A model generated the notes under the pieces. It made no database searches and was not told the DNA's origin. It saw only the letters and a list, made by a program, of their open reading frames with translations. DNA of 49,239 nucleotides, taken from assembly GCA_040394195.1 (NCBI GenBank), contig JBEBSR010000014.1, positions 1 to 49,239 of the forward strand. The letters are read 5' to 3'. Source of the stretch: Wohlfahrtiimonas larvae_A (GTDB lineage: Bacteria > Pseudomonadota > Gammaproteobacteria > Cardiobacteriales > Wohlfahrtiimonadaceae). The position numbers and the translations under genes are program-made. This document shows positions 8,755 to 17,982 of this stretch, piece by piece; position 1 is the stretch's first letter; each line of letters starts with the position of its first letter.

Positions 8755-10368
8755 TTAATCTTTTTTAGGGCCTGCTTTAACTAAAGATGCGCCTAAATCT
8801 GTATCAGTATAGCGAGCAAAGTTAGCCACAAAACGACCAGCTAAGTCTTGTGCTTTTACTTCCCACTCAGATTCTGTTGAGTAAGTTTTACGTGGATCTA
8901 ATAATTTAGCATCAACATTTGGTAATTCTGTTGGCATTTCTAAGCCAAAAATTGGCAATGTTGCTGTTGGCAATTGATCAATTTCACCACTCAAAATAGA
9001 GTTGATGATTGTGCGTGTGTCTTTCAAAGAAATACGCTTGCCAGTACCATTCCAACCAGTATTAACTAAGTATGCTTCTGCGCCTGATTCTTGCATTCTC
9101 TTAACCAATACATCTGAGTATTGAGTTGGGTGAAGCAATAAGAACGCTGCACCAAAACACGCTGAGAATGTTGGTGTTGGCTCAGTGATACCACGTTCTG
9201 TACCTGCAACCTTTGATGTAAAGCCAGACAAGAAGTAGTATTGAGTTTGTTCAGGTGTTAATTTTGATACAGGTGGGAATACACCAAATGCATCAGCTGT
9301 TAAGAAAATTACTTTCTTAGCAGGACCAGCTTTAGAAATTGGTTCAACGATGTTTTCAATGTGATTGATTGGGTAAGAAACACGTGTATTCTCAGTTTTT
9401 GAACCATCATTGAAATCAATTGTGCCATCTTCTAATACAACAACGTTTTCTAACAATGCATCACGGCGGATTGCACCATAGATTTCTGGTTCAGCAGCAC
9501 CAGACAAGTTGATTGTTTTAGCGTAGCAACCACCTTCAAAGTTGAATACACCATCATCATCCCAACCATGTTCATCGTCGCCGATTAATTCACGATTTGG
9601 ATCTGTTGATAATGTAGTTTTACCCGTACCAGAAAGGCCGAAGAATACTGCAACATCACCATCTTTACCAACGTTAGCAGAGCAGTGCATTGAAGCAATG
9701 CCTTTCAATGGTAATAAGTAGTTCATCACAGAGAATAAACCTTTCTTCATTTCACCGCCGTACCAAGTACCACCGATCAATTGGATATTTTCTGTTAAGT
9801 TGAACGCTACAAAGTTTTCTGAATGTAAACCATGCTCTTTCCAGTTAGGATCTGAGCATTTTGCACCATTCATTACTGTGAAGTTAGGTTCAAATTCTGC
9901 TAATTCTTCAGCTGTTGGGCGGATGAACATGTTTGTCACAAAGTGAGCTTGCCATGCAACTTCAGTAATGAAGCGCACGCTTAAACGTGTATCTTTATTT
10001 GCACCACAAAAAGCATCTACGATGAATAACTTTTTATCAGTTAGCTGGCTTGTTACAACATCTTTCAATGCAGACCATGATTCTTGTGATAAAGGATCAT
10101 TATCATTCTTTACACCGCCAGTGCCATTCCACCAAACAGTATTTTCAGTTGTTTCATCTTTAACAATAAATTTGTCTTTTGGAGAACGACCAGTAAAAAT
10201 ACCAGTGTCCACTGCCAATGCACCTAAGTTTGTTAAGGTTGCTTTCTCGAAACCAGTTAATGATGGATCCATTTCTGCTTCATATAGCGCATCATAGCTA
10301 GGATTATGGATAATCTCCGATGCTACAATGTTCTGTGATTGCAAAAATGCCTTAATCTTGTCGATCAT
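8755..10368 (-). CDS. pckA: ATP-dependent phosphoenolpyruvate carboxykinase
   Basis: A 537-residue cytosolic gluconeogenic enzyme (oxaloacetate + ATP to PEP + CO2 + ADP). It shows the kinase P-loop GLSGTGKT at 244-251, the metal/nucleotide-binding D-D-E-H-G-W block at 264-269, R-S-P-K-D-K at 61-66 and the G-G-x-W-Y-G-G-E-M-K-K substrate region near 199-209. The ATP-type P-loop and length exclude the GTP-type enzyme. A GGAGAGATT Shine-Dalgarno precedes the ATG, and a TATAAT-like box lies on the minus strand at 10428-10423. It is monocistronic. Confidence 0.98.
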   Translation of the reverse strand: MIDKIKAFLQSQNIVASEIIHNPSYDALYEAEMDPSLTGFEKATLTNLGALAVDTGIFTGRSPKDKFIVKDETTENTVWWNGTGGVKNDNDPLSQESWSALKDVVTSQLTDKKLFIVDAFCGANKDTRLSVRFITEVAWQAHFVTNMFIRPTAEELAEFEPNFTVMNGAKCSDPNWKEHGLHSENFVAFNLTENIQLIGGTWYGGEMKKGLFSVMNYLLPLKGIASMHCSANVGKDGDVAVFFGLSGTGKTTLSTDPNRELIGDDEHGWDDDGVFNFEGGCYAKTINLSGAAEPEIYGAIRRDALLENVVVLEDGTIDFNDGSKTENTRVSYPINHIENIVEPISKAGPAKKVIFLTADAFGVFPPVSKLTPEQTQYYFLSGFTSKVAGTERGITEPTPTFSACFGAAFLLLHPTQYSDVLVKRMQESGAEAYLVNTGWNGTGKRISLKDTRTIINSILSGEIDQLPTATLPIFGLEMPTELPNVDAKLLDPRKTYSTESEWEVKAQDLAGRFVANFARYTDTDLGASLVKAGPKKD

Positions 10369-10469
10369 TTCAATCTCTCCGGGATGATTGTCAGTGTAAA
10401 GTAAAAAATATTAAAGTTCGGTATTATACTCGAATGCTACTCTTTTACTACAGCTGATTGGGTTGAATA

Positions 10470-11636
10470 CTAAAATAACTGTGTTTTAACCTTTTGAAAT
10501 TTGTGCTGGAATTTATATTTAAACTTATCCCAATAGCGCTTTACAAAGCTTGCTTTTTCAATAGTACTTTCCGCATATAATGGCGTTGTTAAGATGGTTT
10601 TATTACCGTTCTTAACAATAAATTTACCAATTGGAGCGCCTTGTTCAATCGGTGCTAATAATGGTTTTTGAACTTCAATAGATGATGTAAGTTCCGCATA
10701 TTGACCACGCGGATAGGTTACATAAATATTTTTATCTGATACTAATTTCACATAATCAGAAGTACCTTCATGTACAGGTGATTCCAAAATTACTTGGTTT
10801 TGATCATATAGTTTTTTATGCTCAAAATTAAGAAATGCATAGTTGAGTAGCTCAGTTGACACTTGAGCTCTTTCTTTTTCATTGTTGGTGCCTAAAACAA
10901 CAACAATTACCCTAAAACCATTACGAACTGCGCTTGATGCAAGGTTATAACCAGCTGAGCTTGTGTGGCCAGTTTTAATGCCATCTACGCTTGGGTCTGT
11001 CCATAATAAAGTGTTACGGTTTTTTTGTGTAATGTTATTCCATGTAAAAGATTTCTGTGAGTAAATCTTGTAATGGCTTGGGAAATCATTGATTAAGTGG
11101 CGAGAAAGCACAGCTAAATCATAGGCGCTACTATAATGATTGGCATGTGGTAAGCCTGAAGCATTCATAAAATTGCTGTCATTCATGCCAAGTTCTTGAG
11201 CTTTTTTATTCATTTCAATGGCAAAGATTGATTCACTGCCATGTAGATACTCGGCTAAAGCAATGGAAGAGTCATTACCTGACTGAATGACTAGCCCCAA
11301 AACTAAATCATGAACAGTCACTTTGGAGCCAGCTTCTGCAAACATGCGAGAACCTTCTTGTGATTGTGCATAAGGTGAGATTGTCACTTGTGCATCTTCT
11401 TTGATTACGCCTTTTTCAATTGCTTCTGCTACTAAGTAACTTGTCATTACTTTTGTAACACTAGCAGGTTCTAAGCGTTGGTTGCCATTATAATCTGCTA
11501 ATACTTCGCCAGTATCATAATCCATGATAACCCATGCTTTAACTGGTAAATTAACAGGAATAGGGGGTAGTTGTTGCGCAAAACCAGTTCCACTTGTTGA
11601 AAGAACTGAAAGGCATACTAAAAGAATTTTTTTCAT
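10470..11636 (-). CDS. dacA: D-alanyl-D-alanine carboxypeptidase (PBP5/6 type)
   Basis: A 388-residue periplasmic, membrane-anchored penicillin-binding protein that trims the terminal D-Ala from peptidoglycan pentapeptides. It has a signal peptide (1-20, cleavage after G-F-A) and the active-site motifs SVTK (59-62), SGN (119-121) and KTG (221-223). A C-terminal beta-domain and a lysine/phenylalanine-rich amphipathic tail (about 365-388) form the membrane anchor. It is the last gene of the shape operon, 16 nt after rlpA. Confidence 0.95.
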   Translation of the reverse strand: MKKILLVCLSVLSTSGTGFAQQLPPIPVNLPVKAWVIMDYDTGEVLADYNGNQRLEPASVTKVMTSYLVAEAIEKGVIKEDAQVTISPYAQSQEGSRMFAEAGSKVTVHDLVLGLVIQSGNDSSIALAEYLHGSESIFAIEMNKKAQELGMNDSNFMNASGLPHANHYSSAYDLAVLSRHLINDFPSHYKIYSQKSFTWNNITQKNRNTLLWTDPSVDGIKTGHTSSAGYNLASSAVRNGFRVIVVVLGTNNEKERAQVSTELLNYAFLNFEHKKLYDQNQVILESPVHEGTSDYVKLVSDKNIYVTYPRGQYAELTSSIEVQKPLLAPIEQGAPIGKFIVKNGNKTILTTPLYAESTIEKASFVKRYWDKFKYKFQHKFQKVKTQLF

Positions 11637-11652
11637 GAAACTACTCTATGCT

Positions 11653-12498
11653 CTATGGTTGAAGATTAAAAGTTTTTGCAGAGAGCCCTTGATTCTTTAA
11701 AGAAAAAGTAGCCGCTTCTGCATCACGTTGGTTATTGTAACGATGAACAATCACTCGGTAAAATTGGCCATCATAATGTACTTCGGCAGGCAGGTTGTAC
11801 GCTTGCCTGATTTGGTCTTGATAATTACTGGCATTATACTCACTGCTATAAGCATTCAGCTGTACAGTATATGATCCGTCATGGTTAGAGGGTGGAATAT
11901 ATGTGTTGTCATTTGTTACTTCAATTTTATCACCACGAGAATCTGAAAATGATGTTTCTATCGGTGGTGGCGTATAAGTGTGCCCATAAGCAGCTTTATT
12001 GCCACTGAGATGTTGATATGGCTGTAATGCTTCTACTTTAACCTTTGCAGTACCTTTGGCAATAACACCTAGATCTTTGGCGGCTTGATAAGATAGGTCA
12101 ATGATTCTGCCTTTTGAGAATGGACCGCGGTCATCCACGCGAACATTAATGGATTTGCCATTTTCTAAGTTAGTCACTTTGACATAAGTTGGAATTGGCA
12201 ATGTTTTATGAGCTGCGGAATAGTCATGCATATTATATGGTGTGCCGCTTGAAGTGCGCTTACCATGAAAATCTTTGCCGTACCATGATGCGATACCAAC
12301 TTCGCTATAGCCTTTAGATGTTTCTTTGACTTTATAAGTTTCACCCATCACTTTATAGTTTTTTGGATTGCCATATTTACTCACAGGCTCTTCTTTAGGA
12401 ACCGCACCATTCTTAGATGCTTTACCACCAGATTTGCTACCGCACCCAGCAATAAAGAGAGAAAAAATAATTAATAATATGAGATTGCGATTAGGCAT
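11653..12498 (-). CDS. rlpA: RlpA-family septal ring lytic transglycosylase lipoprotein
   Basis: A 281-residue outer-membrane lipoprotein with lipobox F-I-A-G-C (Cys19). The double-psi beta-barrel RlpA domain (about 65-155) carries A-S-W-Y-G-K-D-F-H-G-K-x-T-S-x-G and D-D-R-G-P-F. A C-terminal SPOR domain (about 208-281) binds denuded septal glycan. RlpA enzymes cleave naked glycan strands at the division site; the catalytic region here looks intact. It lies three bases after the mltB stop. Confidence 0.95.
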   Translation of the reverse strand: MPNRNLILLIIFSLFIAGCGSKSGGKASKNGAVPKEEPVSKYGNPKNYKVMGETYKVKETSKGYSEVGIASWYGKDFHGKRTSSGTPYNMHDYSAAHKTLPIPTYVKVTNLENGKSINVRVDDRGPFSKGRIIDLSYQAAKDLGVIAKGTAKVKVEALQPYQHLSGNKAAYGHTYTPPPIETSFSDSRGDKIEVTNDNTYIPPSNHDGSYTVQLNAYSSEYNASNYQDQIRQAYNLPAEVHYDGQFYRVIVHRYNNQRDAEAATFSLKNQGLSAKTFNLQP

Positions 12499-12501
12499 AA
12501 A

Positions 12502-13551
12502 TTATTTTCTTTCGTTGATAGCATTAGCTAATTGAGAAACAGCAAGTGCATACATATTAGAATGGTTATAACGTGTGATGACATAGAAATTATAGAAACC
12601 AATCCAGTATTCATTGTTGCCAGGCGAAACTTCAAATTGCATTAACGTTACAGGATTTGTTGTATTAATGGAAGTTTGAACACCTAATTGTTTCAATGTT
12701 GCTAAATTTGTTTTTGGAGGGCGAACAGGGCCACGTTGGAAATAAGGGCTAGCTGCATTAACATTAGTTACATTTACTTGTGCAATTAATTCACCATTAC
12801 GTTTCCAACCATGTTTTGCTAAATAGTTAGCCACAGAACCAATAGCATCGACAGGATTGTTCCACAAATCTTTAATGCCATCACCATCAAAGTCAACTGC
12901 ATAAGCCATATAGCTAGATGGCATAAATTGAGGATATCCCATTGCTCCAGCATAAGAGCCTTTAAAGCTGAAAGGATCTTGGTTCATATTGTAGGCAATC
13001 ACTAAGAATTTTTGTAATTCGTTGGAGAAGAAATCTGCACGGCGAGGGTATTCAAAACTTAATGTTGATAATGCATCAACAACAGCCCAATTACCACGGT
13101 TTGCGCCATAACTTGTTTCTACGCCAATAATTGCTGTAATGACAGCAGCAGAAACCCCATATTCTGCCTCGGCACGTTGTAATGCAGCTTGGTGTTTGTG
13201 ATAAAAATCAACACCACCATTGATTCTATTTTCTGTGATGAAGATTGGACGATAACGACCCCAGTTCATTTTTTCAGCAGGGCGATTCATTGCATCAATA
13301 ATAGTTGGTTTAATAGATGCTTTATTCATCGTATCTGTTAACCACTGCTTATCAATCCCAGTTGTGTTATGTGTTTTTTCAATAAAACTTGCAACATCAG
13401 AACGCTTAGCAAGATTTGTTTCTGCACGCACTGAAGAAGTGGCTGGATTATTATTGTTATTAGTTTTTTGTTGAGGCGCAGCAGGGTTGCTTGTACAAGC
13501 TGAGATGAATAGGATTGTAGAACTGGCTAACCATAGATTTAGTCGTTTCAC
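12502..13551 (-). CDS. mltB: Membrane-bound lytic murein transglycosylase B
   Basis: A 349-residue lipoprotein (lipobox I-S-A-C, Cys19) of glycoside hydrolase family 103. It cleaves the MurNAc-GlcNAc bond with 1,6-anhydro product formation. The catalytic Glu145 lies in I-I-G-V-E-T-S-Y-G, followed by the family block G-A-M-G-Y-P-Q-F-M-P-S-S-Y and an E-F-hand-like D-F-D-G-D-G-I-K-D-L. A low-complexity Asn/Gln/Pro linker follows the lipid site. The start is GTG, overlapping the rodA stop as GTGA. Confidence 0.95.
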   Translation of the reverse strand: MKRLNLWLASSTILFISACTSNPAAPQQKTNNNNNPATSSVRAETNLAKRSDVASFIEKTHNTTGIDKQWLTDTMNKASIKPTIIDAMNRPAEKMNWGRYRPIFITENRINGGVDFYHKHQAALQRAEAEYGVSAAVITAIIGVETSYGANRGNWAVVDALSTLSFEYPRRADFFSNELQKFLVIAYNMNQDPFSFKGSYAGAMGYPQFMPSSYMAYAVDFDGDGIKDLWNNPVDAIGSVANYLAKHGWKRNGELIAQVNVTNVNAASPYFQRGPVRPPKTNLATLKQLGVQTSINTTNPVTLMQFEVSPGNNEYWIGFYNFYVITRYNHSNMYALAVSQLANAINERK

Positions 13552-14693
13552 GTAGTGTATTCCTTTTCTTTTTTGGGCTCTGGGTGGGCAAAGATGCTCA
13601 TTATTATACCAAACGATAGGAACAAGGTCACAATGGAAGTTCCTCCGTAGCTAATAAAGGGCAGTGGTACGCCAACGATGGGAAGTAATCCACTTACCAT
13701 ACCAGCATTGACAAAAATGTAGAAGAAAAAACATGAGGTAATTGCGGCACCAATTAATTTGTTAAAAGGGTCTCGTGCACAATTAATGAGATAGAATGCT
13801 CTCAAGATAATTAATAAGTATAAGCTCAATAAAATTGCAATGCCTACAAAGCCAAACTCTTCTGCTGTGATGGCATAAATAAAGTCAGTGGATGATTCTG
13901 GTAAAAATTTTAAAGAAGCTTGTGTACTATTGAGCCAACCTTTGCCATACATTCCACCTGAGCCAATAGCAATTTTGGACTGGATGATTTGATAACCTTT
14001 GCCCAATGGATCTGATTCAGGATCAAGCAAGGTTAAAATACGACCTTTTTGATATTCTTGTAATCCAAATTCCCATACCATCGGCAAGGCAATGGCAACT
14101 AAAATGCCAGCTAAAATAATATAACGCCATTTAAGCCCACTAAAAAATATTGCTGTAATGCAGGCGAATAATATCAATAGAGCTGTGCCTAAATCAGGCT
14201 GATATAAAACTAATATGAAAGGTGCAACAGTAATAATTAAAGCTGTAATTGTTACAAAAAAGCTAGGCGGTAAATTTTTATTGCTTAAATAATAAGCAAC
14301 CATCATTGGTGCGGCCAATTTCATAAGTTCTGAAGGCTGAAAGCGAATCACTTTTAGATCTAACCAACGATGTGAACCATTGACTTCTACACCAATAAAA
14401 TAAATAAGAACTAATGACACAATGCTAATCATAAAGAAATATGGTGTTAAGCTTTTAATGACATAAGGTGGTGTAAAAGCAATGATTAGCATTGCAAAGA
14501 TGCCAATTCCCATTCTTACGGCTTGTGCTTGTACGACAGCAAAGTTACCACCTGAAGCGCTATATAATATAGTTAATCCACAAGCACAGACAGCTAACAG
14601 TAATAAAAATAAAGTTGTGTCTAAATGAAAGAATGCGAGCAAACCTCGCGGTTTAACGGATTGAGTTGTTGTTTCTTCATAATAACTCATCAT
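13548..14693 (-). CDS. rodA: Rod-shape SEDS glycosyltransferase RodA
   Basis: A 381-residue SEDS-family protein with about 10 membrane segments. It polymerises lipid II into glycan strands in partnership with PBP2. Family signatures include the periplasmic-loop block Q-P-D-L-G-T-A (around residue 164) carrying the essential Asp, the F-I-Y-A-I-T-A-E-E-F-G-F block and the C-terminal P-L-P-F-I-S-Y-G-G-T-S. It overlaps mrdA by ATGA. The second Met (14690) could also be the start. Confidence 0.96.
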   Translation of the reverse strand: MMSYYEETTTQSVKPRGLLAFFHLDTTLFLLLLAVCACGLTILYSASGGNFAVVQAQAVRMGIGIFAMLIIAFTPPYVIKSLTPYFFMISIVSLVLIYFIGVEVNGSHRWLDLKVIRFQPSELMKLAAPMMVAYYLSNKNLPPSFFVTITALIITVAPFILVLYQPDLGTALLILFACITAIFFSGLKWRYIILAGILVAIALPMVWEFGLQEYQKGRILTLLDPESDPLGKGYQIIQSKIAIGSGGMYGKGWLNSTQASLKFLPESSTDFIYAITAEEFGFVGIAILLSLYLLIILRAFYLINCARDPFNKLIGAAITSCFFFYIFVNAGMVSGLLPIVGVPLPFISYGGTSIVTLFLSFGIIMSIFAHPEPKKEKEYTT

Positions 14694-16609
14694 TCACCTG
14701 CTCTAACATTTGTGGATGGTGTTTGTGCTGGTGCTTTAAATCCAGACATCCAAGCATTGATGACTTCTTTTGCAAGAGGTGCTGCAACACCAGAACCAGA
14801 GTTACCATTTTCAACAAAAACAGTGACAACAATGGAAGGGTCATTGGCTGGTGCAAAAGCTGTAAACCAAGCATGGTCATGATGCTTTTTAGCTAATGCT
14901 GCTCTATTATAGACAGCATTTTGAGCGATTGATTTAACTTGTGCCGTGCCTGATTTACCTGCAATTTTATAATTAATGCCTGAACCAATGCGTCGTGCAG
15001 TACCTTGGCTGCCATGAACCACGCCAACCATACCATCAATCACTCCTTGCCAGTATTCTGGTTTGCTTACTTTAACTGGCTCAATTGGCACAGGCTCATT
15101 ATTGGTTAATTCTTGTGTAGCAGGATTACGTGTTGCTTTTAGAATATGAGGAACAAAGGCTTTACCTCTTTGTGCCACAATTGCTGTTGCTTGATTAACT
15201 TGTAAAGGTGTTGTTAACCAATAACTTTGACCAATGCCAGCAGTGACCGTTTCGCCATCATACCAAGGTTGATTGAATACTTGACGTTTATAAGCAGGTG
15301 TTGGTGAAACGCCATGGCTTTCACCTAATAAATCTATGCCTGTAGGTTTGCCTAATGAGAATTGTTTTAGGTAATCAGTCATTGGCGTAATGCCTATTTT
15401 ATATGCTAAATCATAGTAGTAAATATCACAGGATTGAACGAGTGATAGATAGAGATTTACTTTGCCGTGGCCCCAACGACGCCAGTCGCGGAATTTATGT
15501 TTGCTACCAGGTAGTTGATAATATCCTTGGCATGATACAGTTGATGTTGGTGTAATAATACCTTGTTCTAAGCCAGCTAGAGCAATTTGTGGTTTGATGG
15601 TTGAGCCAGGTGGATAGCGACCTTGCATTACACGATTTAAGAAAGGTTTCTCAGGATCATTATTGAGATTGCTAAAATCAGTGTGGCTAATGCCATTCAC
15701 AAATAAATTGGGGTTGTAATCTGGTTTAGAGACAAATGCTAGTACCTCGCCTGTTTTAGGGTCGAAAGCAACGATTGCACCTGTATGATCACCCAACACT
15801 TCTTCGGCAATGCGTTGCAAACGGATATCTAGTGTAAGGTAAATATCTTGACCTGGCGTTGGTAGCGTTTGTTCTAATCTGCGGATAATACGACCACTTG
15901 AATTGGTTTCCACCTCTTCAAAGCCCATTGTGCCACGTAGAATGTCTTCAAAGCTTTTTTCAGCGCCTTTTTTTCCAATATGTGTGAGTGTTAAATATTG
16001 ATTTTGAATATTTTTTGCTTCAATATCTTTGACGTCGTTAGCGTCAATTCTGCCAACATATCCTAATGCATGTACGGCGCTATTATATTCAGGATAATGG
16101 CGTGTTAATTGTGATGTGATTTCTACACCATCTAATTGGTAAAGATTTACTGATAATGTATGAATTTGCTCTTCCGTTAATTGTTCTTTAATTGGCACGG
16201 GTGTTTGTCGTGATGTTACACGATCAATTCGCTGATACTTATTGATCTCTTGTTCAGAGATTGGAATCCATTGAGATAAAATTTGAATAATTTCATCTGT
16301 TGGTTGAGAAATATTTTGACGAGTAATTGTGAGGTTAAATGAAGGAATATTTGTCGCTAATACAGCACCGTTGCGATCAAAAATATGGCCGCGAGTTGGT
16401 GGCATTGGAATCAACTGAATTCTATTGGAATCAGATAATGTGGAATATTTTTTGTGTAGATTGACTTGTAAATGAAATAACTGAGTTAATAGCAAGCTGA
16501 AGCATGCCAATATCAACAGTATGACAAAAAATGTTCGATTGCGAAAAATGCTCTGCAACTGTGCTTTGCTTCTTTTTTTTCGCTCAATTGTCTTTGAGAA
16601 GAATGACAT
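14690..16609 (-). CDS. mrdA: Penicillin-binding protein 2 (elongation transpeptidase)
   Basis: A 639-residue class B PBP with one N-terminal membrane anchor (about 26-46), a pedestal/dimerisation domain with the R-G-x-I-x-D-R-N box near 73-80, and a transpeptidase domain. The transpeptidase motifs are STIK (336-339), SCD (393-395, the variant usual in PBP2) and KSGT (552-555). It cross-links peptidoglycan with RodA in the elongasome. It starts 6 nt after the mreD stop. Confidence 0.97.
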   Translation of the reverse strand: MSFFSKTIERKKRSKAQLQSIFRNRTFFVILLILACFSLLLTQLFHLQVNLHKKYSTLSDSNRIQLIPMPPTRGHIFDRNGAVLATNIPSFNLTITRQNISQPTDEIIQILSQWIPISEQEINKYQRIDRVTSRQTPVPIKEQLTEEQIHTLSVNLYQLDGVEITSQLTRHYPEYNSAVHALGYVGRIDANDVKDIEAKNIQNQYLTLTHIGKKGAEKSFEDILRGTMGFEEVETNSSGRIIRRLEQTLPTPGQDIYLTLDIRLQRIAEEVLGDHTGAIVAFDPKTGEVLAFVSKPDYNPNLFVNGISHTDFSNLNNDPEKPFLNRVMQGRYPPGSTIKPQIALAGLEQGIITPTSTVSCQGYYQLPGSKHKFRDWRRWGHGKVNLYLSLVQSCDIYYYDLAYKIGITPMTDYLKQFSLGKPTGIDLLGESHGVSPTPAYKRQVFNQPWYDGETVTAGIGQSYWLTTPLQVNQATAIVAQRGKAFVPHILKATRNPATQELTNNEPVPIEPVKVSKPEYWQGVIDGMVGVVHGSQGTARRIGSGINYKIAGKSGTAQVKSIAQNAVYNRAALAKKHHDHAWFTAFAPANDPSIVVTVFVENGNSGSGVAAPLAKEVINAWMSGFKAPAQTPSTNVRAGE

Positions 16610-16615
16610 AACGAT

Positions 16616-17098
16616 TTATTTTGAAGTAATTCGTAGGATATAACATAGCTCATAAAGCAATGTATACACTAGCGGCCAAAGTAAGATTGAAGAAACAACA
16701 GAGCCAAATGTCCAAAAGTTGAAGCTTGTTGTGTGCCCAATCATGTTATTAATGATTAAAGATAAGAATATTTGTAAGATATAAAAGCCAGCAAAAGCTG
16801 CTGAGATTTCTGTAATTGAAAGTTTGGATAACCACTTCTGATTGCGTTTAGTGATGTAAGCAGTGATTGCAAAAGCTAATGCATTGATACCCAATGGATA
16901 AAGTAGTGCAATATCCATTAAAAGTCCAATAATCCAAGCTGAGCCAATACTGAATTGACTTTTAGTTGAGTAAAGCCAAAAAAGAACAATCATTAATAAG
17001 AAATGCGGGCGAAATGGTTCTAAATAATTTGATATAGAAACTAATTCTAATGTTAGGCCAAATAATATAGAAATAATAAGGGCTATATAATATCTCAT
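16616..17098 (-). CDS. mreD: Rod shape-determining protein MreD
   Basis: A 160-residue integral membrane protein with about five or six hydrophobic segments and almost no soluble domain, as expected for MreD. The R-P-H-F-L-L-M block near residue 30 and G-L-L-M-D-I-A-L-L-Y-P-L-G near 58-70 are typical. It links MreC to the elongasome. The start overlaps the mreC stop by ATGA, which supports the assignment. Confidence 0.93.
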   Translation of the reverse strand: MRYYIALIISILFGLTLELVSISNYLEPFRPHFLLMIVLFWLYSTKSQFSIGSAWIIGLLMDIALLYPLGINALAFAITAYITKRNQKWLSKLSITEISAAFAGFYILQIFLSLIINNMIGHTTSFNFWTFGSVVSSILLWPLVYTLLYELCYILRITSK

Positions 17099-17976
17099 GG
17101 TGCCACCTCTTTAATTGTTGTTTCAGGAGGCTGTGCAATAATAGATTTTAAGACTAAAACTTCTCTGATTTTATTCAATTCTGCTGTGGGCTTAGCTGTA
17201 ATCTTTGCAAAGTGATTTGTGGGATCATGTTCAATGTTGCTGACAACTGCGACAGGGTAACCTTGAGGGAAACGTTGATCTAAACCAGATGAAATCAGCA
17301 AATCGCCAACTTTAATATCTTCTTCGATCGGGATATTTAATATATTAAGAGATTGGAAGCTGCCTGTACCTTGAGCAAGCCCACGAATACCATTACGATT
17401 TACTTGTACTGAGAAAATATGTTGAGGGTCTGAAATTAACAAAGCTTGGCTAGATAATGGACCGATATCTATAATCTGGCCAACAACGCCAGATGTATCA
17501 ATAATTGGCTGATTAATTTTGACAGAATCTTGAGTGCCACGATTCAGTTCAACAATATGGCGATAAGGATTGGTGTTGGTAGAGATAATTTCTGCAATGA
17601 TAGATGGATATTGCAGGTTATTCGACGAGCGTAATAATAATCTTAAGCGGCGATTTTCTGCTAGTAATGAAGCATTCTTTTGTACTTCAAATTCTAACGT
17701 GTATTGGCGATCTTGTAACTTATTAATAGTATCGATTAATTCAGCTTTATCACTGAACCAGATTTTCAGATTTTTGCCTGCAGAACTAGGTAATTCTGCT
17801 AATAGTTTAATCGGATAGATTCCTGTATTAACAAAAGATTTTGCAGGTTTTGTATAATCTGTTCTTGCATCTACATATAATAAAACGATAGAAAACAGAG
17901 CAACCAAAACCATTTTAATAGTTAGGATGCTCTGAGTTGGTAATAACTGCTTTTTCTGTGTGGATACAGTATGCAT
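17095..17976 (-). CDS. mreC: Rod shape-determining protein MreC
   Basis: A 293-residue bitopic protein with a short cytoplasmic N-terminus, one membrane segment (about 20-40), a coiled-coil (about 75-115) and two beta-barrel domains (about 120-280) containing D-x-S-G-V-V-G-Q-I and L-x-S-S-G-L-D-x-R-F-P-x-G-Y-P-V. It forms the periplasmic scaffold that activates PBP2-RodA. It begins 6 nt after the mreB stop. Confidence 0.95.
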   Translation of the reverse strand: MHTVSTQKKQLLPTQSILTIKMVLVALFSIVLLYVDARTDYTKPAKSFVNTGIYPIKLLAELPSSAGKNLKIWFSDKAELIDTINKLQDRQYTLEFEVQKNASLLAENRRLRLLLRSSNNLQYPSIIAEIISTNTNPYRHIVELNRGTQDSVKINQPIIDTSGVVGQIIDIGPLSSQALLISDPQHIFSVQVNRNGIRGLAQGTGSFQSLNILNIPIEEDIKVGDLLISSGLDQRFPQGYPVAVVSNIEHDPTNHFAKITAKPTAELNKIREVLVLKSIIAQPPETTIKEVAP

Positions 17977-17982
17977 CGAGGT